Of a DNA stretch of 64,000 nt, positions 24,049 through 36,698 are shown piece after piece. Under the pieces are notes generated by a model, which was not told the DNA's origin, did not search any database, and saw nothing but the letters and a program-made list of their open reading frames with translations. Every line of letters starts with the position of its first letter. The first letter of the stretch is position 1. The stretch spans positions 23,122,364 through 23,186,363 of the forward strand of contig CM051028.1 of the NCBI GenBank assembly GCA_027627225.1, written 5' to 3'. The stretch comes from Congeria kusceri. Taxonomy: Eukaryota > Mollusca > Bivalvia > Myida > Dreissenidae. Both the position numbers and the translations under genes were made by a program.

Positions 24049-25858
24049 GTATATATCAAATTATTGTTTAGCGTCGTCTTTTAAAATAATGATTTATAGT
24101 GTGTCTACTTCCATTGCTCTCAAGATGTACACACAGCACATGGAAACCTCAATGAATTTGAATTTCAAATTTGTAGGATCCCAACATTAGTGATCATCCC
24201 TGCGACGAACTGTACAAGTAATGTGTGAACTCTTAAATCTTGTTGAAATGACAAATTCACCCGATGTTAAATATAAAGCGCTCATACAAAAATAATGGTA
24301 TCTTTTATATATTTTGTCCTTACATGACTCTTAAAATATGCTGGCACCTATGTTAGATAGTCATTACGCATATTCATATAAATATTTACTATTCCTGCGC
24401 TTATTCCATCAGATTGATGAATGAATTTTGCAAATTTTTTATTTCGACTGGTTATATTAATTTCTTTGGTTTCAACTTTAATTGAGTATTGTATAAAGTA
24501 AAACTTTATGTCGGGCGCTTATGTCATTAATTCATTTGTTGTTCAAATTTGATTTGACTGTTTTTAAATCGACCATTTTTATCACGAATTATCCAAGTGT
24601 CTGGTTATAGGTGCTGTTCAGTGTAGAACAGCATAGGCTCAGTGAGCCACAACTTGTTGTGTCATTATGTATTTTGTTAATGCACCTGTGGAATGGCAGG
24701 CATATACCGGACTTTAGGCTGAAAGCGATTCCCAACAGGGGGGAATTTGATACACGGAATCATTCCGGGTCACGGGAAATTGACTGGTTGTATTTTAGAT
24801 CCTGGTAATATTGGGCCCCCAGGCATTGCCCACTGTGGGGATATAGACAAAAATGCTTGGCTCTAGGGTGGGGAATTAGTCTAATTCCCCTTGGTCAGCC
24901 ATCTGCTCCCCCCCCCCCCCTCTGGGGGAAAATATTGATAGGTGCATAATGTGTGCAACTGTTAATGTAATGTATATTTGTTCAGCACATCACACATAAC
25001 CATGATGTTAGTGTAATGCAAATTTTACAACCATTTCAAGGAATTGGCTCTTTGCAAAGAATGCACTTAATTGTAGTTAGTATATCACATAACAGAAATG
25101 TGTATTATCACTATGAATTTTCGTGTAGTTTAGTATTTGTTTTTAGTTCAGACTTTCAAATAACAATTCTAATTAATTCACACATGTTGTATATATAACA
25201 ATAGAGACATAGTCTAAAATGTATAATTATGGCTGAATTTTACCCAAGATGAGGAACTTTCTACAGTGTTTCATCTTGCTAGCTTCTGCTCATCAGTACT
25301 GTAAGCATGTATTTGTAGTTTTGTAGTCTTGCTGTACGATACTGTTGTGTACAATTTTTTGGTCTGTTTTGTCCTCTGTTTTTACAAGTTTTTACTCTCC
25401 TCTGTTTTATCCGCAAGAATTGTTTTCTGTTCCTGTTCATTTTCGAAAGCCTTTAGTTATATTACGGCATTTTTGTGCTTTACTGAGTTGCAAATATTTG
25501 TTTTAAATTACTTTCAACTGTTATGTTTTGAACTTTTATCAAATTTTGTGTTTTAAGCATTTAACGCTTGTTTAAAATGGTTGCTGATCCAATTTATATC
25601 ATTGATGGCAGTGCTGACGATGACGGAGCTTATTTGAAAATTGCTTGGACATAAGGTTATCTGTTGTATTCGAGTCTTTCAGATGGAAATTTAAACATTT
25701 TGTTAGAGCTCTTACCAACGAGATGAGCGTATGATAGACATACAGACAGGGTTTAATGATTTTAACGGGCTTGTGGTTTTAAAGAAACTTTCTGTTCAAT
25801 AGTATCTGCATATTTTTTTTTTAGAAACAAAATGTTAATTTTTGGCTGTTTTATCATG
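24049..25858. other. Intergenic, nothing recognised as a gene
   Basis: The stretch contains a C homopolymer at about 24,909-24,920, a small palindrome GGGGAATTAG/TCTAATTCCCC at about 24,870-24,891, and short AT-rich frames. The frame at 25,329-25,556 is composed of Phe/Leu/Ser/Cys from T-rich DNA and is not credible as a protein. Confidence 0.4.
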
Positions 25859-25860
25859 TA

Positions 25861-27000
25861 CAGTAACACTTTCAACATATGGTTTGCTGTATTTTACATA
25901 CGGGTAATGGTACAGGAACACTTTCCACATATGGTTTGCTGTATTTTACATACGGGTAATGGTACAGTAACACTTTCCACATATGGTTTGCTGTATTTTA
26001 CATACGGGTAATGGTACAGTAACACTTTCCACATATGGTTTGCTGTATTTTACATACCGGTAATGGTACAGTAACACTTTCCACATATGGTTTGCTGTAT
26101 TTTACATACCGGTAATGGTACAGTAAAACTTCCCACATATGGTTTGCTGTATTTTACATACGGGTAATGGTACAGTAACACTTTCCACATATGGTTTGCT
26201 GTATTTTACATACCGGTAATGGTACAGTAACACTTCCCACATATGGTTTGCTGTATTTTACATACCGGTAATGGTACAGTAACACTTTCCACATATGGTT
26301 TGCTGTATTTTACATACCGGTAATGGTACAGTAACACTTTCCACATATGGTTTGCTGTATTTTACATACCGGTAATGGTACAGTAACACTTTCCACATAT
26401 GGTTTGCTGTATTTTACATACCGGTAATGGTACAGTAACACTTTCCACATATGGTTTGCTGTATTTTACATACCGGTAATGGTACAGTAACACTTTCCAC
26501 ATATGGTTTGCTGTATTTTACATACCGGTAATGGTACAGTAACACTTTCCACATATGGTTTGCTGTATTTTACATACCGGTAATGGTACAGTAACACTTT
26601 CCACATATGGTTTGCTGTATTTTACATACCGGTAATGGTACAGTAACACTTTCCACATATGGTTTGCTGTATTTTACATACCGGTAATGGTACAGTAACA
26701 CTTCCCACATATGGTTTGCTGTATTTTACATACCGGTAATGGTACAGTAACACTTTCCACATATGGTTTGCTGTATTTTACATACCGGTAATGGTACAGT
26801 AACACTTTCCACATATGGTTTGCTGTATTTTACATACCGGTAATGGTACAGTAACACTTTCCACATATGGTTTGCTGTATTTTACATACCGGTAATGGTA
26901 CAGTAACACTTTCCACATATGGTTTGCTGTATTTTACATACGGGTAATGGTACAGTAACACTTTCCACATATGGTTTGCTGTATTTTACATACCGGTAAT
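25861..27000. repeat. 52-bp minisatellite, 22 copies in perfect phase
   Basis: Each unit reads CAGTAACACTTTCCACATAT then GGTTTGCTGTATTTTACATA and ACCGGTAATGGTA (joined ACATACCGGTAATGG). Copies begin at 25,861 + 52n; the copy at 26,953 is in exact register, so no net indel has accumulated over 22 units. Variants are few: CGGG for CCGG in the first three copies and a few later ones, TTCCC for TTTCC in some, and one GTAAAACT. The homogeneity implies recent expansion or ongoing unequal exchange. Confidence 0.97.
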
Positions 27001-27394
27001 GCACTGTTGGTTGCACATAATCATTTTATATTATACATGCTTAGGGCAAATTTTTTAGAATTTTTATGTTTTGTATAGTGTTACATTAAAACATTACAAA
27101 ATAATAAATGTACATTAATAAATATCTGTGTTTGTGTATTTTAAAGGCCTAGTTTAAGAATTGTCTGCACTCTCCATGGGGTATTCAACTGTGTATTGGA
27201 CCACCATAAAATCTCTTCTCATTATCTGCAATCTTTTCTCTCGGCTGACTTTCTCTCAGCTGACTGAGCAATGGTTGAATGCACTGTTTCAATTGCAAGT
27301 GTATTGATCTCAGCTGATCAGAGTCGCCACTCTGTGACCACAGCAGGGTGCCAATACACAGGAGTAAAATACCGCAGACGTTTACACCAATGTT
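27001..27394. other. Spacer between two satellites
   Basis: An AT-rich stretch followed by a non-repetitive segment (27,140-27,390). The minus-strand frame here (27,185-27,496) continues from the neighbouring satellite and has no recognised domain. Confidence 0.35.
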
Positions 27395-29510
27395 GTGACG
27401 ATAATAATTGATATCGAACACTACACCGATGTAAGGGTAATGATTGAAATTGGACATTACACCAATGTAAGACAGATCACGATTTATATTGAACATATCA
27501 CCAAATGTAGAGAATTGGTATCGGACATTACACCAGTGTATTTACAGGATATGTAATGATCATTCTTTGTATCTGACAATTTAATACACCAATTTAACAA
27601 TAATGATTTATGTCGGACAATACACGAATGTAAAAGATCATGATTGAAATCGGGCAATACACAAATATAAGGGTCACGAGTGATGTCGGACATTACACCA
27701 ATGTTAGGATCATGCTTGATATTGGACATAACACCAATGTAAAGATTAGTCGTTAAAGATTGATACTGGATATTACACCAAGGTCAGGGTCATTACTTAT
27801 ATTGCACATTGCATCAAATGTAAAGAGGATCATGGTTGATGTCGGGCATTACACCGATGTAAAGATCATGATTGATCTCGGGCATTACACCTATGAAAGG
27901 ATCAGGATTAATATCGGACAACACGTCAATGCAAGTCATTATTGATATCGGACAATGCACCAATGTAAGGGTCATGATTTACATTATCGGACAATGCACC
28001 TATGTAACGATGCACCAATGTAAGGTTCATCATAGGTATTAGACCATACACCCATGTAAGAGACATGATTGATATTAGGCAATGCACCAATATAATGGTC
28101 ATTATTGATATTCGACATTACACCAATGTAAGGGTCATGATTGATATTTGACAACACACCAATGAAAGGGCCATGATTGATATTGGACATTACACCAATG
28201 TTAGGGTTGATTGATATTATCGGACAATGCATCTATGTAACGATTAGAATTGGTATCGGACAATGCGCCTTGGTAAGGATCATAATTAATATGGGACATT
28301 CGCCTTGGTAAGGATCATAATTAATATTGGACAATGCGCCTTGGTATGGATCATAATTGATATTGGGCAATGCGCCTTGGTATGGATCATAATTGATATT
28401 GGGCAATGCACAAATGTAAGTGTCATGATTGATATTGGACATTACACAAATGTAAGGCCGATCGTGATTTATATTGGACATTACACCAAATGTTAAAAGG
28501 ATCATGGTTGATATTGGTTATTACATCAATGTAAAGATCATAATTAATCTCGGACAATACACTAATGTAAGGATCATAATTTTATCGAACAATACACCAA
28601 TTTTACGATTATGACTGATATCAGACAGTGCGAGTATGTAAGGATTATGATTGACACTGGGCAGTGCAATGTAAGGGTAATGATCGATATTGGATAATAC
28701 ACGAATATAAGGATCATGATTGATATCGAACAATACACTAATGTAAGGATCATGATTGGTATCGAACAATACACTAATGTAAGGATCATGATTGATATCG
28801 AACAATACACTAATGTAAGGATCATAATTTTATCCAACAATACACCAATTTTACGATTATGACTGATATCAGACAGTGTGAGTATGTAAGGATTATGATT
28901 GACACTGGGCAGTGCAATGTAAGGGTAATGATCGATATTGGATAATACCCGAATATAAGGATCATGATTGATATCGAACAATACACTTATGTAAGGATCA
29001 TGATTAGTATTGGACAAAACACCAAATTACGGATCATGATCGATTATGGACAATGAACCAATTTATGGGTCATGATTGATATTGGACATTACACGAATGT
29101 AAGGGTCATGATTGATATTGGACATAACACCAATGCAAGGGTCATGAGTGATATCGGACAAGACACCAATTGATATAGGACATTTTACTGATGTAAGGGT
29201 CATGACTGATTTTGGACATCACACCAATATAAGACCGATCATGATTTATATTGAATATTACAATGTTAGGGCGATCATTGCTGGTTTAGAAAGTCATGAT
29301 TGCTATTGGACATACATCATATGTTTTCATGATCGTGATTGAGATTGGACATAAGGTCAATGTTAGGACGATCATGTTTGGTATTGGACATAAATTTAAT
29401 GTTTGAATGATCGTGATTAATATGAGACATAACGCCAATGTTAGGACGATCATGATTGATATCGAATATATTACACTGATGTGTCGATGATCATGATTGA
29501 TACTGGATAT
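27395..29510. repeat. Degenerate ~36-bp satellite array
   Basis: A unit of the form AATGTAAGGATCATGATTGA then TATTGGACATTACACC recurs throughout with heavy divergence. Because 36 is a multiple of three, long frames appear on both strands and translate to 12-residue periodic peptides (minus strand NINHDPYIGVMS). These are by-products of the repeat. A ~240-bp block is duplicated within the array (28,571 and 28,819 both begin GGATCATAATTTTAT). Confidence 0.92.
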
Positions 29511-29977
29511 GACAATTCATAATTTATTAGGATGTATATTTGCCATGACCTACGTTATTGAATAATCGGGAAGGACTTTCGGCATAAGATAATTACTAAT
29601 ACAATCTGCATTGATATCGGATACTACGCAAATATTAGGTCGGTCTGCATAAATATGTCGCTACATAAATGTTGAAACTCTTTACACACTCGTTAGGTTG
29701 ATCCGCGCTGATTTTTTTTTTTTTTGAAATGACACAATCTTCAACTCAGATGCCAATGACAACGGTACGGTCAAGACTGATGTCTGGCTTTACACCTGGT
29801 GTTAATATAACATATGATGGCCGCTCGGGAATGATACCGGTATATGTTGCGGTAATGATATCAGTGACTAGACGTTAATAAAATCGCCATTTATCATAAA
29901 TCCACAATAACGGATAGTTTTGGCTCGGTGATCGTGAAAAACAGCATAATCAAACAAAAAAAATGCGTCTGTATATA

Positions 29978-30016
29978 TTGGTGTGTGCGCGTGTGTGTGC
30001 TTGCGCGCGCGTGTGT
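29978..30016. repeat. (GT/GC)n microsatellite
   Basis: An alternating purine-pyrimidine run, GTGTGTGCGCGTGTGTGTGC followed by TTGCGCGCGCGTGTGT, capable of Z-DNA formation. Confidence 0.8.
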
Positions 30017-30052
30017 AAATGTTTGATTGATGGTACCACTTTTTTGCTTTTG

Positions 30053-31318
30053 TAGCACACCTGAGCACGAGCACGTGCTCGGTGAGGTATTGGTATAGGA
30101 CTGTACGGCGTCGGTCGACCGTAATTCATCAACAATTGGTCTCGCGGACGCGATACAGATTTCACTTTTCATCCAATCTTGACCAAACTCGCACAGTTTG
30201 TGTTTGGCCATAAAATCTCGGCGAAGTTCGACAATAGGCCAGATCGAACCAGGAACACAAGAACAATTGCCCCTTTTTCACACAAAAAATGCAAAATGGA
30301 CTTTGTGCAACATAGCGACTACATTTTTCGTCTAATCTTAACCAAACTTGCACAGCTTTTGAACGACCATAAGATCTCAGAATAAATCAACTATTGCCAA
30401 TATCGGGCCAAAACCCAAGAGTTATTGCCCTCTGTTTGTGAAAAAATACAAAAAAAAGGACTATGTACAGTATAGAGACTTCATTATTTTTCTAATATTT
30501 ACTAAACTTGCACTGTTTGTGCATGACCATTGGGTCTCAGTCAAAGTCAAATAAAGACCATATAGGACTAAAAATACCAGAATTATTACCCCTTGTTTGT
30601 GAAAAAAATCAGCAATTTGTCAACAATTATTAGGTTGTGGTCGCGATAAAAACATCACTTTTCATTCAATCTTGAACAAACTTGCACAGTTTGTGTATGA
30701 CCATTAAATTCATGCTAGGTTTGATAAACTGTCAGATAGGACCAGAAACACCAGGGTTATTGCCCGTTTTCATGAGAAAAATTGCAGAAAAGTACATTTG
30801 TTCATCTTACCTTAACGAACATTGTACAGCGTGTGTTTAAGCATAAGAATAAGCCAAAGAATTGCCCAGTTTTGGCCATTGTTTGTGAGAAAAAATGCAA
30901 AAATGGACTATGTATAGAATTCAGACTTCATTTTTACACCGAATCTCGACCAAAGATGCACAATTTGTGTAGGACCGTATATCATGAACACAAAGTGGTC
31001 CAAAACTGAGCATACCGGTAAGCACTGAATTATGGCCCAAATTCCATGACAAAAGTGCATGTCCTTGATTTTTAAATGAATATTTTCTATGCTTGTATAT
31101 GTCCATGAGTTTTTTTTATAATGCTTTATTTACATTTAACCTGACATCTATCCAGTGTTCCCAATACAGAGATTACAGAAAATTCCACAAAAATCACAGA
31201 AGGCATCGATTGCCAGGCCAACAATCCGACTGACGTGGGTCAAATTTGTATGCGACGACATCAGATTCAGAAGTGATCTCTGACATTTCAAGTACTCAGG
31301 AGCGCGCTTTGGGCTTTT
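30053..31318 (+). repeat. Hairpin-start family copy, most complete, with ~160-bp internal units
   Basis: The copy starts with a hairpin (CACCTGAGCACGAGCACGTG... GGTGAGG, 30,053-30,088). It ends with CTCAGGAGCGCGCTTTGGGC (about 31,297-31,318). Between these, CAAACTTGCACAGTTTGTGT and diverged forms recur near 30,181, 30,340, 30,502, 30,669, 30,814 and 30,949, giving five intervals of about 135-167 bp. Each is followed by a CCAGAGTTATTGCCC-like segment. No protein is encoded: short frames on both strands are repeat-born. The shape fits a non-autonomous mobile element. Confidence 0.7.
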
Positions 31319-32104
31319 TTGCTTATATATAATTATGTCCCGTATCAATGATAGCGGGATAAATTGGTTTGCAAATGCCTGTCGGTCTGTGGGTGAATGA
31401 CATACTTTTCCGCACCCTAAGTCGAACAGTTTTCCTCCGATCTTAACGAACTTAATGAACACGTTTATGCATATTATACCTCGGCCAAGTTCGAAAATCT
31501 GCCCAGGCAGATTTCATCTGATCTTTACAATAAAATATGATGAAATGTATAAGGTCGTAATATCTCGGCCAATTTTAACAATCAGTCAAATCGCCATAGG
31601 CGCGTGAGAATTACGGCTCTAGCATTGTTTCTTTTTACAACATCGGTCCTGTTATCCTTACAATTTTGTATACAAATTGCTCTACACCTAGAGAGGCCAG
31701 ACCTGTTTTACAAACATTCTCTTGTTAAATGTACACGATTATAAAATACGTAATTACAACATACACTAATTAAGTATTGTTTCAATATACTATAACAATA
31801 CACATGAGTTTAAATATAATTACAAGCGGTGACACATTAAATGACATACACATTTAAAATTGTTTGACAGTAGCCTTAATAATTGTAAGATACATGTATA
31901 TGCATTTACAACAATATATCGAAAATATTATGAAGCACGTTACACAACAAAAACACCATTATACTGATGTAATAATATTCACAATATCAATAACTGCGTC
32001 AGAAAAAAGCACATAAGTGCATCATTGGAATAGAATTCATTTATTTTAGTCGCAAGCGATTAATTAAGCACGATATACATCCAAACCATGACAGTTGTGG
32101 ACAT
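31319..32104. other. Intergenic; a short dispersed-repeat-like segment
   Basis: 31,330-31,640 has the style of an interspersed repeat (CCTGTCGGTCTGTGGGTGAAT, ATCTCGGCCAATTTTAACAA). The rest is AT-rich. No gene was seen before the 3' end of the TRIM-like pseudogene at 32,105. Confidence 0.35.
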
Positions 32105-35100
32105 TTATATACAGAAACAGTATTCGACTGTAAACACCCATAAGTTGTTACTATTCATTTGTCCCACAATAATTGTGCCGTCCTTACAGTAGCAGACACA
32201 TGAGGGTTTATGCAGTCCGTCCTTCTGTGTAACCAGAGTAGCAATTTTCTTCCTTCCTTCATTGTCCACCTGTATGACATTGTCACATGTACGCCCCATG
32301 GGTCTTGTAGTTCAGGGTCAGCGTAGGTAGAAAGGATTGTCCCGTCCCTGGCCAGTGTGAGGAGCTTGTGGTAGAACATGTCGGACACATACAATCTGTC
32401 ACCAGCAAGGCCAACGGCACATTTGTACACTGAATGCATACACACAGATAAAGCGTTATTTATATACATTCTGGCAATGTTAACATTTAGTTTAAATCAA
32501 AGTGCAATTAGTTGTTTACATCCCGATTTGTATTTTTGGATAAAATTAATAAGAAAGTTAAAATGTAATTAACTAGTCAACTTTTATTCTCGTTTATGAA
32601 GGAAACACTGCATGTGTGTTACGTACAGGACTTCGATAAACTGAAATAGAAAATAAATATGGAGTAGTATAAAAATGATCAGTGTATGTACATAACCTTT
32701 CGTTTTGTTCACGTATTGACATAATAACATAATCAGTTTATTTTTAAATCCACGTCCCGTACCTGTATTCCTGGCTGTTGTATCTTCATACAGTTTTCCC
32801 ACACATATCCCCGTCGACGTGTACTGGTACAATGCAGTATCTGGGGTGACATACAGGTTATCCTCATGGTGGGCGATACCGAAGCACGAGTGCGATAGCT
32901 GATGGCTCGGACCCATCACCAGCTTTCCATTATTCACAGAGAACATATGAGTTTTATGTATGTCAATGTCCGTATGGACAAAAGCCATTTGAAAAGAATC
33001 CACCCGGCATATATCTAATAAATAAGATGGCACGGAACAATGATTTACCATCTAGTACTTTTGGTCAAACATTTTCAATGTGTTGTTACTCGAATCTGCA
33101 ACAAGAATCTGGCCATCAGGTAGACAGCGTACGCTTCTTATGGCCCAAATTGTACTGAAATCATCTTCTGGTAATTTCACACTATATTCATTCTACTTAT
33201 TATTGACAGTAATTTTCTTGTCTGGATTCATATTAGCTGGTAGTAACTGTGCACCAATCGCTACCCTACCCAGTCCTGATAGTTTTAACAAATACTGTAC
33301 AATCTCGGAGTGTGCGTAGAATGTTAGTACAAATTCAGACTGTAAAGAGTTTTCCCGCAGGTAACTTTCTGATACCTTTATCTTGTCCAGACTCTTCTGA
33401 TATGCTATGAAGGGCAGATCGTTGCTTTTATCTCCGATGTCCGGTAGAATGTCACTGAGTCGTTTCAACTCATCACGAATCCTAGTGCAGCTGTCAACAT
33501 CCGTCGTAAGAGAAGCTTTGAAGCTGTTCATCGTGTCATCCATTTCCTTCAATGTGGCATTCTGAAGTTCATCTAAAGCAAGATTGATTTCATTGCGCAT
33601 ATCTTGTATTTCTAGTAATCTCTCATTATACAAAGCTTGCAGCATCTACATATTGCTCTTCTGATTGTTTTGTATTTCTTGTAGTTGTTCTAAATTTTTC
33701 CTAATCTTTGCTAACAGTTCTTGGAAGTTCACTTTTGACTGGTCTTTGATGGAGTCAGCAATAAGCTTCACAAAATCAGCAATATAATTAACATATAAAT
33801 GTTTTAGTTGTGTTTAAGTGTCTGTATTGTATTTGCCGAAATGACATACTTATAATCTGTTGTATAATATTAACAAACTAGATGTTTCACAGACACGGAT
33901 GGCCCCCACGACGCAGACAAAGGGCGTGTCGCCAACACTAATTTTGCCTTCATAAATTTATTGTCTTATAAATTATATAGTGGAAAAAACGACAAAGGGC
34001 CATAATTCTGCAAAAAATTGTCGAGGCCAAACTTCCTCCCTTTAAGGCTACGTACACATCAAAGTTCTTCAACTGTGAACGCTTGAGCGAAATCCACCCA
34101 TCAGTTAAAGAGGAGTTGAGTCCACAAAATTTCATGAAGTACATATAATGGAAAAAATGTCAAAGGGCCGTAATTCTGTCAAAATTAATCGCAGCCAAAA
34201 TTCTTTCCTTTACCGTCACCTACACATTAAGGTTTTTCAGCTGTGAAAGTTTGAGCGAAATCCGACCAGCCGTTAAATAGAAGTTGAGTCAAACACATTG
34301 CATTAAGTATGTTTAGTGGTAAAAATGTCAAAGGGCCAAAATTCTGCCAAAATTGGTCGCAACCAAAATTGCTTCCTTTACGATCATCTACGCATCAAAA
34401 TTATTCAGCTGCGAAAGTTTGATGGAAATCTGCCCAGCCGTTACAAAGGTGTTGAGTACACAAAATTTCATTAAGTACATACAGTGGAAAAAAATGTCAA
34501 AAGGCCATAATTCTGCCAAAATTGGTTGCAACAAAACTACCTTCCTTTACAATCATCTACACATTAAGGCTGTTCAGATGTGAAAGTTTAAGCGAAATCC
34601 GCCCAGCCGTTAAAGATTAGTTAAGTCCACACAATTTCGGGACGTGCATACGTGCGAACGGACGGACGGACAAGTGCATTGCTAAATACCTCCCTCTTTG
34701 TGGGGGCATAAAAATACAGCACAATAATGAGTACTTATCGTTGCCATGTTTGTAATTGAGGTAATACGTGTGGGTTTTCTCTGAATTCTTATATTAAAGC
34801 AAACTTTACGTATATTTAGTAATGATGCATAGATGTGGCAAACATACCGATGAGTTAGTAGAACGCATGTACTGCAACAAAGCTGATTGTGGTCTTCACA
34901 AAACATTTTAAATTTCTTATCCGCGTGAAATTCACATTTGTCTAGAAAATCCTCCGTTGCCTTGGAAACAGGCCACTTATTTAATTGTTCCTTTCCATAA
35001 GTGATATGCTTCTTAAACAGCTGATTGTGGAGTATTAAGCATTGGCCACACTAAAACTGAGTGCACAGTTGACAGTAAAAGCCAGCCTCCATTTGGATGT

Positions 35101-35176
35101 CTTCATCTTGACATGTTGAACAGCAGAACTCCACAAGTACGTCTGATCCTTTACATGCTGTAGACTTGGCTGCCAT
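32105..35176 (-). pseudogene. B-box/NHL TRIM-like pseudogene (copy A)
   Basis: The three-exon layout matches the intact copy at 42.0-45.2 kb. Exon 1 (35,176-34,848) encodes two B-boxes, exon 2 (about 33,777-32,763) coiled coil plus NHL repeats, and exon 3 (32,429-32,105) the last NHL repeats. In-frame stops occur in the first B-box (TAG where the intact copy has the Tyr of YCGQC), in the coiled coil (NM*MLQALYN), after VNNK and after FDQKY. Exon 3 has a deletion with frameshift after WGVHVT. The acceptor of exon 2 has lost its AG. Donors CG|GTATGT and CAG|GTACGG survive. There is no RING domain. It is dead as a full-length gene, though transcription is possible. Confidence 0.9.
33970..34640. 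repeat. 168-bp tandem repeat, about four copies, in intron of copy A
   Basis: The landmark (G)TCAAAGGGCC recurs at about 33,991, 34,159, 34,327 and 34,496, i.e. every 168-169 bp. Each unit contains ATAATTCTGCCAAAATTGGT, TCATCTACACATTAAGG, GAAATCCGCCCAGCCGTTA and CACAAAATTTCATTAAGTAC. The array is bounded by GATGTTTCACAGACACGGAT (about 33,882) and CGGACGGACGGACAAG...TTTGTGGGGGCA (to about 34,708), suggesting one interspersed element of ~0.83 kb inserted in the intron between exons 1 and 2 of pseudogene A. Confidence 0.85.
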
Positions 35177-35282
35177 GTTGTTTGCTTTTGAACTGATTTA
35201 TCTATCTGAATAACTTAACGCTCTGATTTAAACCTTACTTTAATTAATATGTGTATACACTCGTTTATCGCATGACTTCTTG

Positions 35283-35575
35283 TAGTGGTCTAGTGGTAGG
35301 ACGCTGGCTTTGAGATCGTGATGTCCCTGGTTCGAATCATGCCCAGACCACTGGAATTTTTCTGAGCAAACAATTTATCCCACCAATGCTCCTCTCCACC
35401 CAGGTGTATAAATTGGCACCTGTGAGAGAAATAAGCCAATGTGCAGCCGTGGCTGCATAATGCGCCGAGTGTTAACGGACGACTTATGACCCAGTGATCG
35501 GGGAGGTAACTGTTAAAGTCGGCTGAAGATGTATATCGTAGCAGACTATAAACCGAACCTTAACCTTTACCTTTA
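35283..35575 (+). repeat. tRNA-derived SINE
   Basis: The head has box A (TGGTCTAGTGGTAGGAC) and box B (CTGGTTCGAATCA) spaced as in a tRNA. A body follows with CCACCCAGGTGTATAAATTGG, a motif found in conserved central domains of animal SINEs, and a tail rich in CCTTAACC/CCTTTACC. Length is about 290 bp. It lies about 0.1 kb upstream of pseudogene copy A's start. Confidence 0.8.
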
Positions 35576-35929
35576 TCGCGTTTCGACTGTACTAGTATCT
35601 GGTTCAATTTGTTCAAATACTTCTAACAACAGAAACGAAATGTGTTTTAAAATAAAAAATAAACTCAAGTAGGAAGATTTTTTTTATACAGAAAACAAGT
35701 AATTTCCACATCATAGGTATTTGAATGATAATTGATTTGTTCCTACCAACCCTCAATGACAAACATTGTTCCAGATGTGCACAATAGTGGCAGACATTGC
35801 ACTGCGCCCATGTGTAAATGTGAACTGATTGTCCATTCTAGGTGCCGCAGTAATAATGGTTGCATCATTGTTCTTCTTCAAATCTCTATCTGTCGACATG
35901 GCTTCCTCTTGATCAAATCAATGTAACTG

Positions 35930-36690
35930 CTGAATTGTTCTATCCTCCACCAGCTTCCATTTGTTGACAGAGATAAACTTTACACCATGAATGCTCTCGT
36001 CGCCTACAGCAACAACCACCGCACAGGAGATATGTGACAAATATTATATGGATAGATACATGCATCATAGTAACTGACCACCTGATATTGATTGTCTAAC
36101 AATTTTGGTCTTTTGTTGCTGGTGTTGACCGTTAGGTAGACCACCAAGTCCTCTGATATTGTATTCCCGACAATAATCGCATGCCTAACATTATGCTCAC
36201 TATTCCGACACAGACTTTCTTTAAATGGATAGATTTGTCATAAATTTGCAGCAGCTGTTTATGGCGTTCAATCTTTCCTAGGCCTGTCATCTTGGACAAA
36301 TATTGTACACATATTGTACAGCCTGTGAAGAGTTGTCACGCAAGTACTTTTCTGAATCTTTTATCTTGTCCAGACTCTTTTGATATGCTATAAAGAAGAG
36401 ATCTTGGTTTTTGTCTCCAATGTCTGGGATGATTCTAAAGCAAGATTAATTTCATTGCGCACATCTTGTATTTCTTGCAATATCTCATTATAAGAAGCCT
36501 GAAGAAACTCGCTGCTAGTCGTCTGATTGTTTTGTATTTCCGTTAGTTGTTTCTGAATATACTGACATTTTGTTGACAGTTCCTGGAAATCAAACGATTT
36601 CTGGTACTTGACGGAATCAGCAATTGGAGTCACTTGAGCAAATTGCCATGGAAAATAAATAAACACAGTCATGATCTGCATGCAAAACTG
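35930..36690 (-). pseudogene. TRIM-like pseudogene fragment (copy C), coiled coil and partial NHL
   Basis: A minus-strand frame (36,696-36,388) encodes the family coiled coil (FQELSTKCQYIQKQLTEIQN, then LQEIQDVRNEINLALE). Downstream, 35,930-36,370 aligns by eye to the NHL-exon DNA of copy F (for example ATATGGATAGATACATGCAT and CTGACCACCTGATATTGATT) but is broken by stops and shifts. The B-box remnant at 40,735-40,909 may be its first exon, separated by an intron enlarged by insertions. It is non-functional. Confidence 0.8.
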
Positions 36691-36698
36691 ACTCAAAA

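Noticed and set aside
25861..27000. CRISPR-like array
   Set aside because: The units are contiguous 52-bp tandem copies with no unique spacers, in eukaryotic DNA.
27484..29017. Repeat-protein genes suggested by long frames on both strands
   Set aside because: Frames exist on both strands because the satellite unit is 36 bp; there are no promoters, splice sites or non-repeat domains.
35283..35355. Functional tRNA gene
   Set aside because: Both boxes are present, but the sequence continues into a SINE body with a CCACCCAGGTGTATAAATTGG central motif.
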